64,000 bases of DNA from an uncultured Clostridia bacterium (GCA_934141445.1 CAKPCF010000008.1:1-64000), one strand, 5' to 3'. Numbered from the stretch's first letter, positions 18,423 to 29,609 are shown. A program made the numbers and translations. Notes: a model not told the origin generated them from the letters alone.

Positions 18423-19757
18423 ATGAACCAAATATTAGATTATAACCCAAATAAAGGAAATAAAACCTCATCTGGTTCAGATAAAATAGTTAAATTTTTT
18501 GCGATTGTTTTGATAATATTTGCATTATGTTTAGTGGCTAGTGGCGTATATAGAATTTATATGAGAAATCAAGAAAATAATTCTATTACAAATAATGTAC
18601 AAACTGCCAAAGCGGTGATAAATGTAGATAAATTAGATAATTCAGTAAACATTTCTGTAGTACATACAAAGGCTATTGAGAAATTGATTTATAGCTGGAA
18701 TGATGGAACAGAAACAGTTGTTAAAGGTACAGGAGATAAAGTATTAGAAAAAGAAATTCAAATACCAGCTGGAACTAATGTATTACATATAAAAGTAACG
18801 GATGTAGATGGAAACGAAACTACTTACGAAGAAGAAATTGTTGCAGAAAATGGAACAGATATATTAAATCCAGTTATTACATTAAGTGTAACAGAACAAA
18901 GAAAATTAAAAATAAGTGTAACTGATGAAACAGCATTAGATTTTGTTACATATCGCTGGGATACAGATGAAGAAGTAAAAGTTGAACCAACTGAAGAAGA
19001 TAAAAAGAAAATTGAAATCGAAATTGATATATTAAAAGGAACACATGACATAACAATTATAGCAGTTGATAGCAGTAACAATACAACAACAGAAACAAAG
19101 AGCTACACAGGTTTAACTAAACCTGAAATTAAAATGACTTTATCAGCAGATAAAACAAAAGTTACTATAGAAATCAATCATGAAAATGGCATAAAAGGAA
19201 TTACAGGAGCTTTAAATGGTCAAGACTTCAATGTAGATGGAATTGAACAAGACACAAAAAATGTTAGCTTCGATTTAGATTTAGCAGAAGGAAAAAATAC
19301 TATTAAAGTAGTTGCTTCAAGTGTTGATGGAACAGAAACAACAGCTGAACAAGAATTTACTTATGGTGTTGAAGGAACAAATATTATTGGAAACAATACA
19401 GCTAGTGATGCAAATAATACAAATACAGTTGAAAATACAAATAACACAAACACTAATACAACTAATAATACAAACAACAACACAAACAACAATCAAACAG
19501 CTAATAAACCAAAAGTTACAGTAGAGCAAAAAGCTGATGATAACAAAAAAGTTTTTGTTGAAATTTCTTATGATAAAGGAGTACAATCTGCAACATTACA
19601 ATTCAATGGTCAAAACTATGATATAAATGTTGGAGATAATATGACTGATGGAAACTTTGAACTTGATTTAGTAACAGGTGAGAACAAAATCACTTTAACA
19701 GTAGTTGGAAAAGATGGAGCTACTCAAGTAGTAGAAAAAACTTTTACAGTACAATAG
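18423..19757 (+). CDS. Membrane-anchored protein with Ig-like repeats
   Basis: 444 residues. A short cytoplasmic start is followed by one membrane helix (about 24-46, KFFAIVLIIFALCLVASGVY), placing the rest outside. About three to four beta-rich repeats of some 80 residues follow. They share the pattern VxIxVDxxx...SWNDG / YRWDTDE...GTHDITIxAVDSSN and resemble bacterial Ig-like (Big) modules. A low-complexity Asn/Thr linker (about 316-362) precedes the last repeat (VFVEISYDKGVQSATLQFNG). No catalytic motif is seen; the likely role is structural or binding. Start: ATG 18423 behind AGGAGAGGTGG. The REC-GGDEF gene follows after 17 bases and is probably co-transcribed. Confidence 0.7.
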   Translation: MNQILDYNPNKGNKTSSGSDKIVKFFAIVLIIFALCLVASGVYRIYMRNQENNSITNNVQTAKAVINVDKLDNSVNISVVHTKAIEKLIYSWNDGTETVVKGTGDKVLEKEIQIPAGTNVLHIKVTDVDGNETTYEEEIVAENGTDILNPVITLSVTEQRKLKISVTDETALDFVTYRWDTDEEVKVEPTEEDKKKIEIEIDILKGTHDITIIAVDSSNNTTTETKSYTGLTKPEIKMTLSADKTKVTIEINHENGIKGITGALNGQDFNVDGIEQDTKNVSFDLDLAEGKNTIKVVASSVDGTETTAEQEFTYGVEGTNIIGNNTASDANNTNTVENTNNTNTNTTNNTNNNTNNNQTANKPKVTVEQKADDNKKVFVEISYDKGVQSATLQFNGQNYDINVGDNMTDGNFELDLVTGENKITLTVVGKDGATQVVEKTFTVQ

Positions 19758-19774
19758 ATAAATAGGAGATAGGT

Positions 19775-20701
19775 ATGATACAGGAAGTATATATAATTGA
19801 TGATAAAAAAGAGTTAATAGAAAATTTAAAAGAACAATTTAAAGAGAATTCAGAATATCATTTTAAAACTGTTGGAACAGATAATTTGGAAGAAGCTTTG
19901 CGTAATATACCTTCTCTTATTATAATTGATGAAGATACAGCTCAAATGGAAATTTTAGAACTTTGTAAAAAAATAAGAGCGGATGAAGATAATAGTATTA
20001 CTCCAATTGTTGTAATAACATCAAATCAAGATAGAGCACATAGAATAGAAGTTTTAAAAACACATGTAGAATATTATATAAAAAAACCAATTGATGATGA
20101 ATATTTATATTACACAATTAAAAACATAACATCTTTAATGTATATCAATAGAAGAGTAAGCCCATTAACTGGTTTACCAGGCAATGTTCAAATTCAAGCA
20201 GAAATGAAAAAAAGATTATTAAATAAAGAAGTTTTTGCTATGATGTACTTTGATTTAGACAATTTTAAGGCATATAATGATGTATATGGTTTTGCTAATG
20301 GAGATGAAATTATAAAATTTACTGCAAAAGTAATATCAAAACATATTCATAATATTGGTGGTGGAAATAATTTTATAGGACATATTGGTGGAGATGATTT
20401 TGTTGCAATTGTCGAAGAAACTGATTATGATAGAGTGTGTCAAGACATTATAGCTGAATTTGACAAAGAAGCTGTAAACTTTTATAGTGAAGAAGATGTT
20501 GAAAGAGGATATGTTGAAGTAGCAAATAGAAGGGGAATAATAGAACAATTTCCTTTAACATCAATTTCAATTGGAGTTGTTGAAGTAGATAACAAGACAA
20601 TTAAAACTGCTTTAGAGATCGGCGAAGTTGCTGCACAAGTAAAGCATCTTGCTAAAACTATAATGGGCAGTACTTATGTTATAAATAAAAGAAAATTTTA
20701 A
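19775..20701 (+). CDS. Response regulator with GGDEF (diguanylate cyclase) domain
   Basis: Residues 1-120 form a receiver domain (DD at 9-10, phospho-acceptor Asp52 in IIIDED, Lys103/104 in YIKKP). Residues 128-305 form a GGDEF domain: LTGLPGN start, metal site FDLDNFKAYND (Asp160), and the signature HIGGDDF at 204-209. The fourth signature residue is Asp instead of Glu, a change seen in some active cyclases, so c-di-GMP synthesis from two GTP is plausible. No RxxD inhibitory site is visible before the signature. Start: ATG 19775 with AGGAGATAGG. It lies immediately behind a surface-protein gene; coupling of c-di-GMP to surface properties is an inference. Confidence 0.85.
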   Translation: MIQEVYIIDDKKELIENLKEQFKENSEYHFKTVGTDNLEEALRNIPSLIIIDEDTAQMEILELCKKIRADEDNSITPIVVITSNQDRAHRIEVLKTHVEYYIKKPIDDEYLYYTIKNITSLMYINRRVSPLTGLPGNVQIQAEMKKRLLNKEVFAMMYFDLDNFKAYNDVYGFANGDEIIKFTAKVISKHIHNIGGGNNFIGHIGGDDFVAIVEETDYDRVCQDIIAEFDKEAVNFYSEEDVERGYVEVANRRGIIEQFPLTSISIGVVEVDNKTIKTALEIGEVAAQVKHLAKTIMGSTYVINKRKF

Positions 20702-20704
20702 AAT

Positions 20705-20782
20705 AAAAGTTATAATATATTGTTTAAATATTGTATAGATTAGTTTATCAGCAATATTAAATAAATATATTATAACTTTTTT
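20705..20782. terminator. Bidirectional terminator
   Basis: AAAAGTTATAATATAT (from 20705) pairs with ATATATTATAACTTTT (to about 20780), with an AT-rich loop, between convergent genes. Confidence 0.75.
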
Positions 20783-20785
20783 TAT

Positions 20786-21502
20786 TTAAGAATTATTATC
20801 AAAATAATCCATTATTCCACAATATATTCCCCATGCAATTTTATCTTGATAATCATCTTGAGTTAGAAGTTGAGCTTCATTTTTATTAGATAGAAATCCA
20901 CATTCAACAATAACAGTTGGAATTTTTAAATTTTCAATAATATATTTACCACTAATAGTTTGCGGTACACGTTTATTTTCAATTTGAATGCTTTGATTCA
21001 AATTTTCTTGTATATAATTACTTAAATTTTTCCCATCTTCAGAATCTTTTTTATAAAATGTTTGCCAGCCATAGTATTGATTTTGAGGAATTTTATTTAA
21101 GTGAATTGAAACAAATATATCGCTATTGCTAGAATTACCAATTTTAACTCTATTTTTCATATCACTAACTTTCATTTCTCGCAAGCTTTTACTATCCATA
21201 TCATATATTCCGTTTTCATCAGAACGAGTTAAAATTACAGTACAATCACTAATTTCTAATAGTTTTTGAACCTTTAATGCGATTTTCAGATTTATTCCAG
21301 ATTCTGTAAGACCATTTTCATTTTGAGCTCCTTCATCTGGAATTCCATGACCTGCATCTATTGTTACTGTATGAGAAGCAACTGGAATAGAAGATGTTGA
21401 AATTGTATCATTTGTAGATTTGTTCATAATAGTTGCAATAAATATTGAAAATATAAGTGAAATTTCAATGAAAATCAATCTTTTCTTGTTAATTATAATC
21501 AT
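20786..21502 (-). CDS. N-acetylmuramoyl-L-alanine amidase (Amidase_3, CwlD-like)
   Basis: Zinc amidase that cleaves the bond between MurNAc and L-Ala in peptidoglycan. A hydrophobic signal anchor lies at residues 6-26 (KRLIFIEISLIFSIFIATIM). The catalytic set is visible: His in TIDAGHG, Glu in GLTESGIN, His in VSIHLNKI and the catalytic Glu in VIVECGFLSN near the C-terminus. Length 238 is typical of CwlD (about 237), which acts on spore cortex in spore formers, but other Amidase_3 enzymes share these motifs, so the sporulation link is uncertain. Start: ATG at 21502 with GAGGT upstream on the minus strand. Monocistronic. Confidence 0.88.
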   Translation of the reverse strand: MIIINKKRLIFIEISLIFSIFIATIMNKSTNDTISTSSIPVASHTVTIDAGHGIPDEGAQNENGLTESGINLKIALKVQKLLEISDCTVILTRSDENGIYDMDSKSLREMKVSDMKNRVKIGNSSNSDIFVSIHLNKIPQNQYYGWQTFYKKDSEDGKNLSNYIQENLNQSIQIENKRVPQTISGKYIIENLKIPTVIVECGFLSNKNEAQLLTQDDYQDKIAWGIYCGIMDYFDNNS

Positions 21503-21635
21503 AAATTACCTCACTATGGAAATGTTTATAATAATATATGATTCATATTAAATAAAATTCGGAAATTTTTTATAAAAAGAATAAATTTTGAAAAAATTGT
21601 AGAAAATATTTCTAGCAAAATTTAAGGAGATTTTT

Positions 21636-24600
21636 ATGAAAAATTATAAAGAATTAAGTATTTCAGGAACTTTATTGGATAATGTGCAATTAGAAAAATA
21701 TATGGAAAAAATTGCATCTGAACACAATGTATGTAATTATAGTGATGCAGATACTTATCCATTACAAACTTTAAAAAATAAATATCATATAATATTAGAA
21801 ACTTATAATTTGCTGTCTAAACATATAAAAATGGGAATAAAGATTCATTCAGCAGGTGAGTGGATATTAGATAATTTTTATATTATAGAGGAAAATGTGA
21901 AGGCAATTCAAAAAAAATTGACTATAAAAAGATATAAACAAATGCCAGGTATTTCTAGTGGAAAATATCAAGGTTTTGCAAGATGTTATGTATTAGCGTC
22001 TGAAATAGTTGCATTTACTGATAGCAAAATTGATTCGGAAAATGTAAATTTTTGTTTGAAAGCTTATCAGAAAAAGAAACTATTAAGTATGCAAGAAATA
22101 TGGGATTTGAATGTTTTTTTGAAATTAGCTTTAATTTCTCAAATAAGTGAAATGTGTGAAAAGATATATTTATCACAAATTCAAAAATTAAAAGTTGAAA
22201 ACATAATAAAAAAAATTATAGAAAAACAAGAAGATAATGAATATAAAATAGGATATAAAATAAAAGTAAATGATTCAGAACCGAAATATCCATTTATTGA
22301 ATATATGTCATATAAATTAAAGGAATATGGAAAAGAAGCAGTAGAATATCAAAAGATTTTGGAAAAGGAAGTTGCAAAACTTGGAATGACTGTTTCTGAA
22401 GTAATTCAAAAAGAACACTTTCAAATAGCAAATATAAAAATTACAATAGGAAATGGAATAAAAAGTTTAAAAGAGATTGGTCATATAAATTTTGGAGAAT
22501 TATTTTCTTTTACTAATGCAACAGAAGAAATTTTAAATCTTGACCCTGCAAAAGTATACCAAAATATGGATGAAGAAAGTAAAAACTTCTATAGGGAAAA
22601 GATATCAAAATTATCAAAGAAAAGTAAAATTTCAGAAGTATATATTGCAGAGAGAATAATTGAATTAGCAAAAAGATATGAAAATAAAAAAGATTTAGAA
22701 GAAAAAAGAAAATCACATATAGGATATTATCTAGTAGATGATGGATTATATGAATTAAAAGAAAAATTGGAAATAAAAAGTAAAAGAAAGACTATAAATA
22801 TTACTAATTTATATATATCATCATTAACTTTTATACCAATCTATTTTTGTTTTTGTTTAGGAATTACAATTTATAATTTTTATAAAAATATATGGTTGTC
22901 AATATTTTTTGCAATCATTTTATATGTGCCAATATCAGAAATTTGTACAAAATTATTTAACTATGTATTAAGTAAATGCAAAAAGCCGGAAGTAATACCT
23001 AAAATGAACTATGAAGATGGTTTACCTGAAGAGGCAGCGACATTTGTTGTTATTCCAACTATATTAAAAAGCAAAGAAAAAGTAGCAGAAATGCTAAAGA
23101 AATTAGAAGTATATTATTTAGCTAATAAACTTGAAAATGTATATTTTGCACTACTTGGAGATTGTTCAGAAGAAAAAAGTCAAAGTATGAATTTTGATGA
23201 TGAAGTTGTATCAGAAGGAGAAAAAATAGTAGAACAGCTAAATGCTAAATATAAAAAGAATGATTTTCCAAGATTTCATTTTTTATATAGAAATAGAGTA
23301 TGGAATCAAAACGAGAATTCATATATTGGTTGGGAAAGAAAAAGAGGCTTATTAGTAACATTTAATGAATATATACTAAAAAACATAGATGATAATTTTC
23401 GTGTAAACACAATAGAAAAAAATAAAGAAAAAATGCCTAAAATTAAATATATAATAACATTAGATAGTGATACTAATTTGATAATGAATTCAGTTTCTAA
23501 ATTAGTTGGAGCTATGGACCATATATTAAATCAACCAATTATAAAGAAGCAAAAAGTTGTTAAAGGATATGGAATAATGCAACCAAGAATAGGGTTAGAT
23601 TTAGAAATTGCTCAAAAAACATATTTTGTTGAATTATTTAGTATGCAAGGAGGAATTGATTTATATTCAAATGCTATATCAGACATTTATCAAGATTATT
23701 TTAAGGAGGGAATATTTACTGGTAAGGGAATATACAATTTAAAAGTTTATGATGATATATTAAAAAACGAAATTCCAGAAAATACAGTATTAAGTCATGA
23801 TTTACTAGAGGGTAATTATTTAAGATGCGGTCTACTTACAGATGTTACATTATTAGATGGTTATCCACTTAAATATGTTCCTTATATAAAAAGAAATCAC
23901 AGATGGGTTAGAGGAGATTGGCAAATATTCAAATGGTTATTTAGTGATAAGCTAAATGAAATATCTAAATTTAAAATATATGATAATTTAAGAAGAAGTT
24001 TGGTTAATGTAATAGCTTTTCTTGGAATTATATTAGGTACAATTTGCTTAAATAGTTTTGGTAAAAGTTTGATTTGGATATCTGTTATTTCACTAATAGT
24101 ATCATATTGTTTAGATATATTAAATATTATAATCTTTAAAGAAAGCTATATTGAAGGCGAAATTTATGCTGATAAAAAATATTCAAAAGATATTGGCAAT
24201 GTAAAAAAGAGCATAATAAGATTGATTTTACAAATATCTTTTCTACCTTATGAAGCTATAGAAAATCTTGATGCAATTATTAGAAGTTTGTATAGAATGA
24301 AAAAGAAATCAAAACTTCTAGAGTGGGTAACTGCAGAAGATGGAGAGAAACAAAGTAAAAATGATTTGAAGTCAATTTATAAAGAGATGTTTGTAAATGT
24401 GATATTTGGCGTACTTTTTTTATTTAATAAATATACATGTATATTTGCAATTTTATGGCTAATTGGGCCAGCAATAGCATGGTATATTAGTTTAAACAGA
24501 GAAAGCAAAAGAAAGATATCTTATGAAAATGAAGAATATCTAAAAGATATTGCTAAAAGAACTTGGGGATTTTTTGAAACTTATATCACACCAGAAAATC

Positions 24601-27600
24601 ATTATTTGATGATAGATAATTATCAAGAAGATAGAGAAAAAGCAATTGTTAATAGGACATCTTCTACTAATATAGGATTGTCGCTTATTGCAGTAATATC
24701 AGCTTATGATTTAGAGTTTATATCTTTTGATAGAGCTAAAAAATATATAGAAGATATAATTGGAACAATAAACAATTTGGCAAAATGGAATGGACATTTA
24801 TATAATTGGTATGATACAAGGACTTTAGCTCCTTTAATTCCAAGATATATTTCAACTGTTGATAGTGGAAATTATGTTGGATATTTGTATATATTAAAAG
24901 AATTTTTAATTGAAAATAAAGAAAAAGGCGAATTTGACTTTTTAATTAAAAACGTAGAAAATCTTATAAATGATGTTGATTTTTCTGTATTATATAGTAA
25001 AGAAAATAAATTATTTTCAATAGGATTTAATCTTGAAGAAAATAAATTAACAGATTCATATTATGATTTTTTAGCTTCTGAAGCTAGGCAAGCTAGCTTA
25101 ATTGCAATTGCTAAAAGAGATGTACCAAGTAAGCATTGGAATGCATTAAGTAGAACTTTGACTAGTTTGAAAGGCTATAAAGGCTTAATTTCATGGTCTG
25201 GAACAGCCTTTGAATATTTAATGCCAAATATCAATTTGAAAAATTATAAAGGTAGTTTAATTGATGAATCAAGTAAGTTTGCTGTAATGTGTCAGATTGA
25301 ATATGCTAAAAGATTAAATGTACCATGGGGAATTTCTGAATCTGCTTATGGTTTAAAAGATTTATATAATAATTATCAATATAAAGCTTTTGGAATACCA
25401 TGGCTAGGTTTAAAAAGAGGATTGGAAAATGATATTGTTATATCACCTTATAGTACTTTTTTAGCATTAGATGAAGCAAATGAATTGGCTATAAAAAATG
25501 CAAAAGAACTAGAAAAAATAGGTGCATATCAAGAATTTGGCTTTTATGAATCAATTGATTTCACTAAAAGTAGAATGAAGAAAAATCAGAAATATGAATT
25601 GGTTAAAACTTATATGGCACATCATCAGGCTTTAATTTTATTATCAATAAATAATTATTTAAATGATGAAATATTAAAACAGAGATTTAATAGAAATGCA
25701 GAAATTGAAGCTGTTGATATTCTACTTCAAGAGAGAATGCCAATAAATATGATTTTAACTAAAGAGTATAAAGAAAAAATAGAAAATATTAAATTATTGA
25801 ATGAAAATGCATATAATGAAAGAATTATCCAAAGGCATCACCCTGTATATAGAAATATAGGTGTTATTTCTAATGGTGATTATAGAGTAATCGTAGATGA
25901 TTTAGGAAACAGTTGTAGTGAATTTAGAAAAAATTTAATCTACAAATATAAGCCTACTGATGAAGGAAAACAAGGAATATTTTTCTATATTAAAAATGTT
26001 AAAACAAAAGATATAGTTAATGTTTATGAAAATTCAACTGTTATTTTTGCACCAGATAAAATTTCTTATGTGAAAAATGAAGGAAAATTGAAACTTTCAA
26101 CAGAAATCATTCTTGACCCGAATAAACCATTAGAAATTAGGAATATAGAAATAGAAAATATAGGTAGTACAGAAGAAATTTATGAACTTGTATCTGAATT
26201 TGAACCGATTTTAAGCCCTAAAATGCAAGAATATTCACATCCTGCATTTAATAAGCTTTTTTTGCAAATTGAAAAAAGTGGAGAAGTATTTTATATCACA
26301 AGAAAAAATCGTTTAGGAGAAGAAGATATATATTTAGGCACAACTTTATACACAAATAATGAACAAATTGTGGATACTGAATATGAAATAGATAAAGAAA
26401 AATATTATGGAAGAAATAATATTGATATACCAGATATGTTAAAAGAAAATAAAAAATTTTCAAATGAAATGAAAGAAACAACAGATTTAATTTTGGCTAT
26501 TAAAAAAATATTCAAAATATTACCAGGAGAAAAGATAAAATTTACCATGTTAGTCATGCCATCTTTAAATAAAAACGAATTAAAAGATGAAATGAAAAAA
26601 TTACTATCTTCACAGGAAATATCTAGAATAATTGATGTAGCTAAAGTGAGAAGCGAGGAAGAGCTTCAATTTTTACAGATAAGAAGAAAGGAACTTGCAC
26701 TTTACCAAAAAATTCTTGATTATATTTTCTTATCTGCGCCAAACTATAAAATGTCGCAAGGAAAGAAATACAAAAAAGATTATTTGTGGAGACATGGAAT
26801 TTCTGGCGACAATCCTATTATTTCTGTGAAATTAAGAAAAATGGAAGAAGTAAATGGACTAAAACAAATATTAAAAGCTTATGAATATTTTAGGGCAAAA
26901 TCAACATTTGTAGATATAGTAATTATTGATGAAGAAGATAATATATATGAAAAATATGTATTAAATAGTATTGAAGAATTGATTTCAGAAAAGCAAATGC
27001 AATATTTGAAAAATATAAATGGTGGAATCTTTATAATAGAGAGCAATCCTAATAATAAAGATGAAATTGAAACTATTATACTAAAATCGAAATTGATAAT
27101 TGATTTAGGAAAGACAGATTTAGAGAGTTATGTAGAAAAAATTGTCAATAGAAGAGAAAAAAGTTATAAAAAATCAAGAAGCAATAATGTTAAAAAGAAT
27201 ACAACTGAGATTTTGCCTTTACAAAAAGAAGATTTGCTATATTTTAATGGATATGGAGGCTTTACTCAAGATGGAAAAGAATATCATATTTATACAAATA
27301 AGCAAAATAAAACACCTTTTGCATGGTCTCATATATTAGCAAATAAATTCTTTGGAACGCTTGTTACTGATAACTTTAGTGGTTATACTTGGAGTAAAAA
27401 TAGTAGGTTGAATAGACTTACAGCTTGGGGAAATAAACCTATATCAAATGTGCCATCAGAAATATGGTATGTTGTAGAAAATGACATGATGTGGACTATA
27501 AATAGTGGTGTCAATCCAAATGAAAATTACTATTATATTAGTTATGGGTTTGGATATGCGAAATTCAAGAATACTAACAATGAGTTAGTTCAAGAGATAG

Positions 27601-29609
27601 AAACTTTTATACCACAAAATGAAAGCTTTAAAGTCAATAATGTAAAAATTAGAAATACAGCAAACAAATCTAGGAATTTGAAATTGTTAATATATATAAA
27701 ACCAGTTTTAGGTGAAGATGAAATTTTTACTAATTCTGATATAGAAGTTAATAAAAAAGAAAATGTAATTATAGCAAAAAATATTTTGAGAGATGAAATT
27801 TACGATAAAACATTTTTTATCACTAGTGATTTAAAAATAAAAAGTTTTACAGGAAATAAAGATATATTTTTAGGAACTAATGGTTTGAAAAATCCTAGAG
27901 CTTTATATGAAAAGCTAGATGAAAAAAATGGACTTGGAAAAAATTCATGTATTGCTCTAGAATTTGAAATAATGCTAAATGCTTATGAAAATAAAGAATT
28001 TACAATTATTTTAGGTGAAGAAAAAGAAGAAAATATTATACAAAGTACAAATAGTTTCTTAAGCAAAACAGATAGAGAAAAAGCTTTAGATGAAGTTAAA
28101 CAGAATTGGAATAATATAATTCAAACATTAACTGTAAATACTCCATCTGAAAGCATAAATTTACTAATAAATGGTTGGTTAATATATCAAACATTATCTA
28201 GTAGAATATATGGTAGAACAGGTTTTTATCAGTCTGGAGGAGCTTTTGGATTTAGAGACCAATTACAAGATTCTTTAGGAATGAAGTTGATTGATATAAA
28301 CATTTTAAAAGAACAAATTGTAAATTGTGCTGGTCATCAATTTATAGAAGGAGATGTACTTCATTGGTGGCATAGTGATACCAAAAGAGGAATAAGGACA
28401 AGGTTTTCAGATGATTTATTATGGCTTGTTTATGCGACTTTGGAATATATAGAATTTACAAATGATAATTCTATATTAGATGTAGAAGTTGAATATCTAT
28501 CTGGAGAAGAATTAAAAGATGATGAATTTGAAGTTTATAATATTTTTTATAATAGTGAAATAAAAGAAAATATTTATTCACATTGTAATAGAGCTATAGA
28601 AAAAGTTATTGCTAGAGGAATAGAACCTTTTCCAAAGATAGGAACCGGCGACTGGAATGATGGCTTTAGTGAAGTGGGTTCTAAAGGAAAAGGACAAAGT
28701 ATATGGCTTGGATTCTTCTTATATGATATTTTGAATAGATGGAACTTAATTTGTACTTTGAAAAATGATGAAGAAAGAGCTAAAAGATATATTGAAATAA
28801 AAGAAAAGTTGAAAAAATCTCTAAACACTGAGGCATGGGATGGAAGATGGTATAAAAGAGCTATAACAGATGATGGACAAGTGATAGGAAGTATGAATTC
28901 AGAAGAAGCTAAAATTGACAGTTTAAGTCAGAGTTGGGCTGTAATATCTAATGCTGGTGATAATGATAAAAAATTTATTGCATTAGAGTCAGTAAAAAAT
29001 AATCTAGTAGATTATGAAAATCAATTGATAAAACTTTTTGACCCTCCTTTTGAAAAAGGAAATATCAAACCCGGATATATTCGTGGATATAAACCAGGTG
29101 TAAGAGAAAATGGAGGTCAATATACTCACGCTGCAATTTGGTTTATTATGGCTGAAGCTTTACTTGGATTTGGAGATGAAGCAGTTAAATTATTGGAACT
29201 AATCAATCCAATAAATCATTCAAATAATCTTGAGAAAGCACAAAAATATAAACTGGAACCATATAGTATTGCAGCAGATGTGTATTCAAACAGAGATTTA
29301 GTTGGAAGAGGTGGATGGAGTTTATATACAGGTTCTAGTAGTTGGTATTATAAAGTAACAATTGAAAATATATTGGGACTAAAATTGAAAAATGGATATC
29401 TTTATATAGAGCCTTGTATATCAAAAGATTGGAAAGAGTATGAAATTCGATACAAGTATAAAACAAGTATTTATCAGATAAAAGTGAAAAATTTAAATGG
29501 TAAAAATACTGGTGTATCTAAATTTATATTAAATGGAGAAGAAATAAAAGAAAAAAGAGTAATGTTACAAGATGACGGAAAAATTTATGCAATTGACATT
29601 TTTATGTAA
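21636..29609 (+). CDS. Cyclic beta-glucan synthase-like giant protein (GT84 / glycoamylase / GH94)
   Basis: 2657 residues, close to NdvB/Cgs of Brucella and Rhizobium (about 2800). The family makes cyclic beta-1,2-glucan from UDP-glucose at the membrane. Order: a soluble N-terminal part (1-385); membrane helices near 390-445; a GT84 glycosyltransferase (about 465-775) with TLDSDTN (Asp610, Asp612) and RWVRGDW (756-762); more helices near 787-835 and 918-953; a glycoamylase-like domain (about 965-1400; YNWYDT, SWSGTAFEYLMP, WGISESAYG, MAHHQAL); then GH94-like phosphorylase domains (about 1800-2650; FNGYGGF, HWWH, FSDDLLW, GTGDWNDG with Asp2339). Start: ATG 21636 after AAGGAG. Monocistronic. 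The exact polymer and linkage cannot be read from sequence. Confidence 0.85.
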   Translation: MKNYKELSISGTLLDNVQLEKYMEKIASEHNVCNYSDADTYPLQTLKNKYHIILETYNLLSKHIKMGIKIHSAGEWILDNFYIIEENVKAIQKKLTIKRYKQMPGISSGKYQGFARCYVLASEIVAFTDSKIDSENVNFCLKAYQKKKLLSMQEIWDLNVFLKLALISQISEMCEKIYLSQIQKLKVENIIKKIIEKQEDNEYKIGYKIKVNDSEPKYPFIEYMSYKLKEYGKEAVEYQKILEKEVAKLGMTVSEVIQKEHFQIANIKITIGNGIKSLKEIGHINFGELFSFTNATEEILNLDPAKVYQNMDEESKNFYREKISKLSKKSKISEVYIAERIIELAKRYENKKDLEEKRKSHIGYYLVDDGLYELKEKLEIKSKRKTINITNLYISSLTFIPIYFCFCLGITIYNFYKNIWLSIFFAIILYVPISEICTKLFNYVLSKCKKPEVIPKMNYEDGLPEEAATFVVIPTILKSKEKVAEMLKKLEVYYLANKLENVYFALLGDCSEEKSQSMNFDDEVVSEGEKIVEQLNAKYKKNDFPRFHFLYRNRVWNQNENSYIGWERKRGLLVTFNEYILKNIDDNFRVNTIEKNKEKMPKIKYIITLDSDTNLIMNSVSKLVGAMDHILNQPIIKKQKVVKGYGIMQPRIGLDLEIAQKTYFVELFSMQGGIDLYSNAISDIYQDYFKEGIFTGKGIYNLKVYDDILKNEIPENTVLSHDLLEGNYLRCGLLTDVTLLDGYPLKYVPYIKRNHRWVRGDWQIFKWLFSDKLNEISKFKIYDNLRRSLVNVIAFLGIILGTICLNSFGKSLIWISVISLIVSYCLDILNIIIFKESYIEGEIYADKKYSKDIGNVKKSIIRLILQISFLPYEAIENLDAIIRSLYRMKKKSKLLEWVTAEDGEKQSKNDLKSIYKEMFVNVIFGVLFLFNKYTCIFAILWLIGPAIAWYISLNRESKRKISYENEEYLKDIAKRTWGFFETYITPENHYLMIDNYQEDREKAIVNRTSSTNIGLSLIAVISAYDLEFISFDRAKKYIEDIIGTINNLAKWNGHLYNWYDTRTLAPLIPRYISTVDSGNYVGYLYILKEFLIENKEKGEFDFLIKNVENLINDVDFSVLYSKENKLFSIGFNLEENKLTDSYYDFLASEARQASLIAIAKRDVPSKHWNALSRTLTSLKGYKGLISWSGTAFEYLMPNINLKNYKGSLIDESSKFAVMCQIEYAKRLNVPWGISESAYGLKDLYNNYQYKAFGIPWLGLKRGLENDIVISPYSTFLALDEANELAIKNAKELEKIGAYQEFGFYESIDFTKSRMKKNQKYELVKTYMAHHQALILLSINNYLNDEILKQRFNRNAEIEAVDILLQERMPINMILTKEYKEKIENIKLLNENAYNERIIQRHHPVYRNIGVISNGDYRVIVDDLGNSCSEFRKNLIYKYKPTDEGKQGIFFYIKNVKTKDIVNVYENSTVIFAPDKISYVKNEGKLKLSTEIILDPNKPLEIRNIEIENIGSTEEIYELVSEFEPILSPKMQEYSHPAFNKLFLQIEKSGEVFYITRKNRLGEEDIYLGTTLYTNNEQIVDTEYEIDKEKYYGRNNIDIPDMLKENKKFSNEMKETTDLILAIKKIFKILPGEKIKFTMLVMPSLNKNELKDEMKKLLSSQEISRIIDVAKVRSEEELQFLQIRRKELALYQKILDYIFLSAPNYKMSQGKKYKKDYLWRHGISGDNPIISVKLRKMEEVNGLKQILKAYEYFRAKSTFVDIVIIDEEDNIYEKYVLNSIEELISEKQMQYLKNINGGIFIIESNPNNKDEIETIILKSKLIIDLGKTDLESYVEKIVNRREKSYKKSRSNNVKKNTTEILPLQKEDLLYFNGYGGFTQDGKEYHIYTNKQNKTPFAWSHILANKFFGTLVTDNFSGYTWSKNSRLNRLTAWGNKPISNVPSEIWYVVENDMMWTINSGVNPNENYYYISYGFGYAKFKNTNNELVQEIETFIPQNESFKVNNVKIRNTANKSRNLKLLIYIKPVLGEDEIFTNSDIEVNKKENVIIAKNILRDEIYDKTFFITSDLKIKSFTGNKDIFLGTNGLKNPRALYEKLDEKNGLGKNSCIALEFEIMLNAYENKEFTIILGEEKEENIIQSTNSFLSKTDREKALDEVKQNWNNIIQTLTVNTPSESINLLINGWLIYQTLSSRIYGRTGFYQSGGAFGFRDQLQDSLGMKLIDINILKEQIVNCAGHQFIEGDVLHWWHSDTKRGIRTRFSDDLLWLVYATLEYIEFTNDNSILDVEVEYLSGEELKDDEFEVYNIFYNSEIKENIYSHCNRAIEKVIARGIEPFPKIGTGDWNDGFSEVGSKGKGQSIWLGFFLYDILNRWNLICTLKNDEERAKRYIEIKEKLKKSLNTEAWDGRWYKRAITDDGQVIGSMNSEEAKIDSLSQSWAVISNAGDNDKKFIALESVKNNLVDYENQLIKLFDPPFEKGNIKPGYIRGYKPGVRENGGQYTHAAIWFIMAEALLGFGDEAVKLLELINPINHSNNLEKAQKYKLEPYSIAADVYSNRDLVGRGGWSLYTGSSSWYYKVTIENILGLKLKNGYLYIEPCISKDWKEYEIRYKYKTSIYQIKVKNLNGKNTGVSKFILNGEEIKEKRVMLQDDGKIYAIDIFM

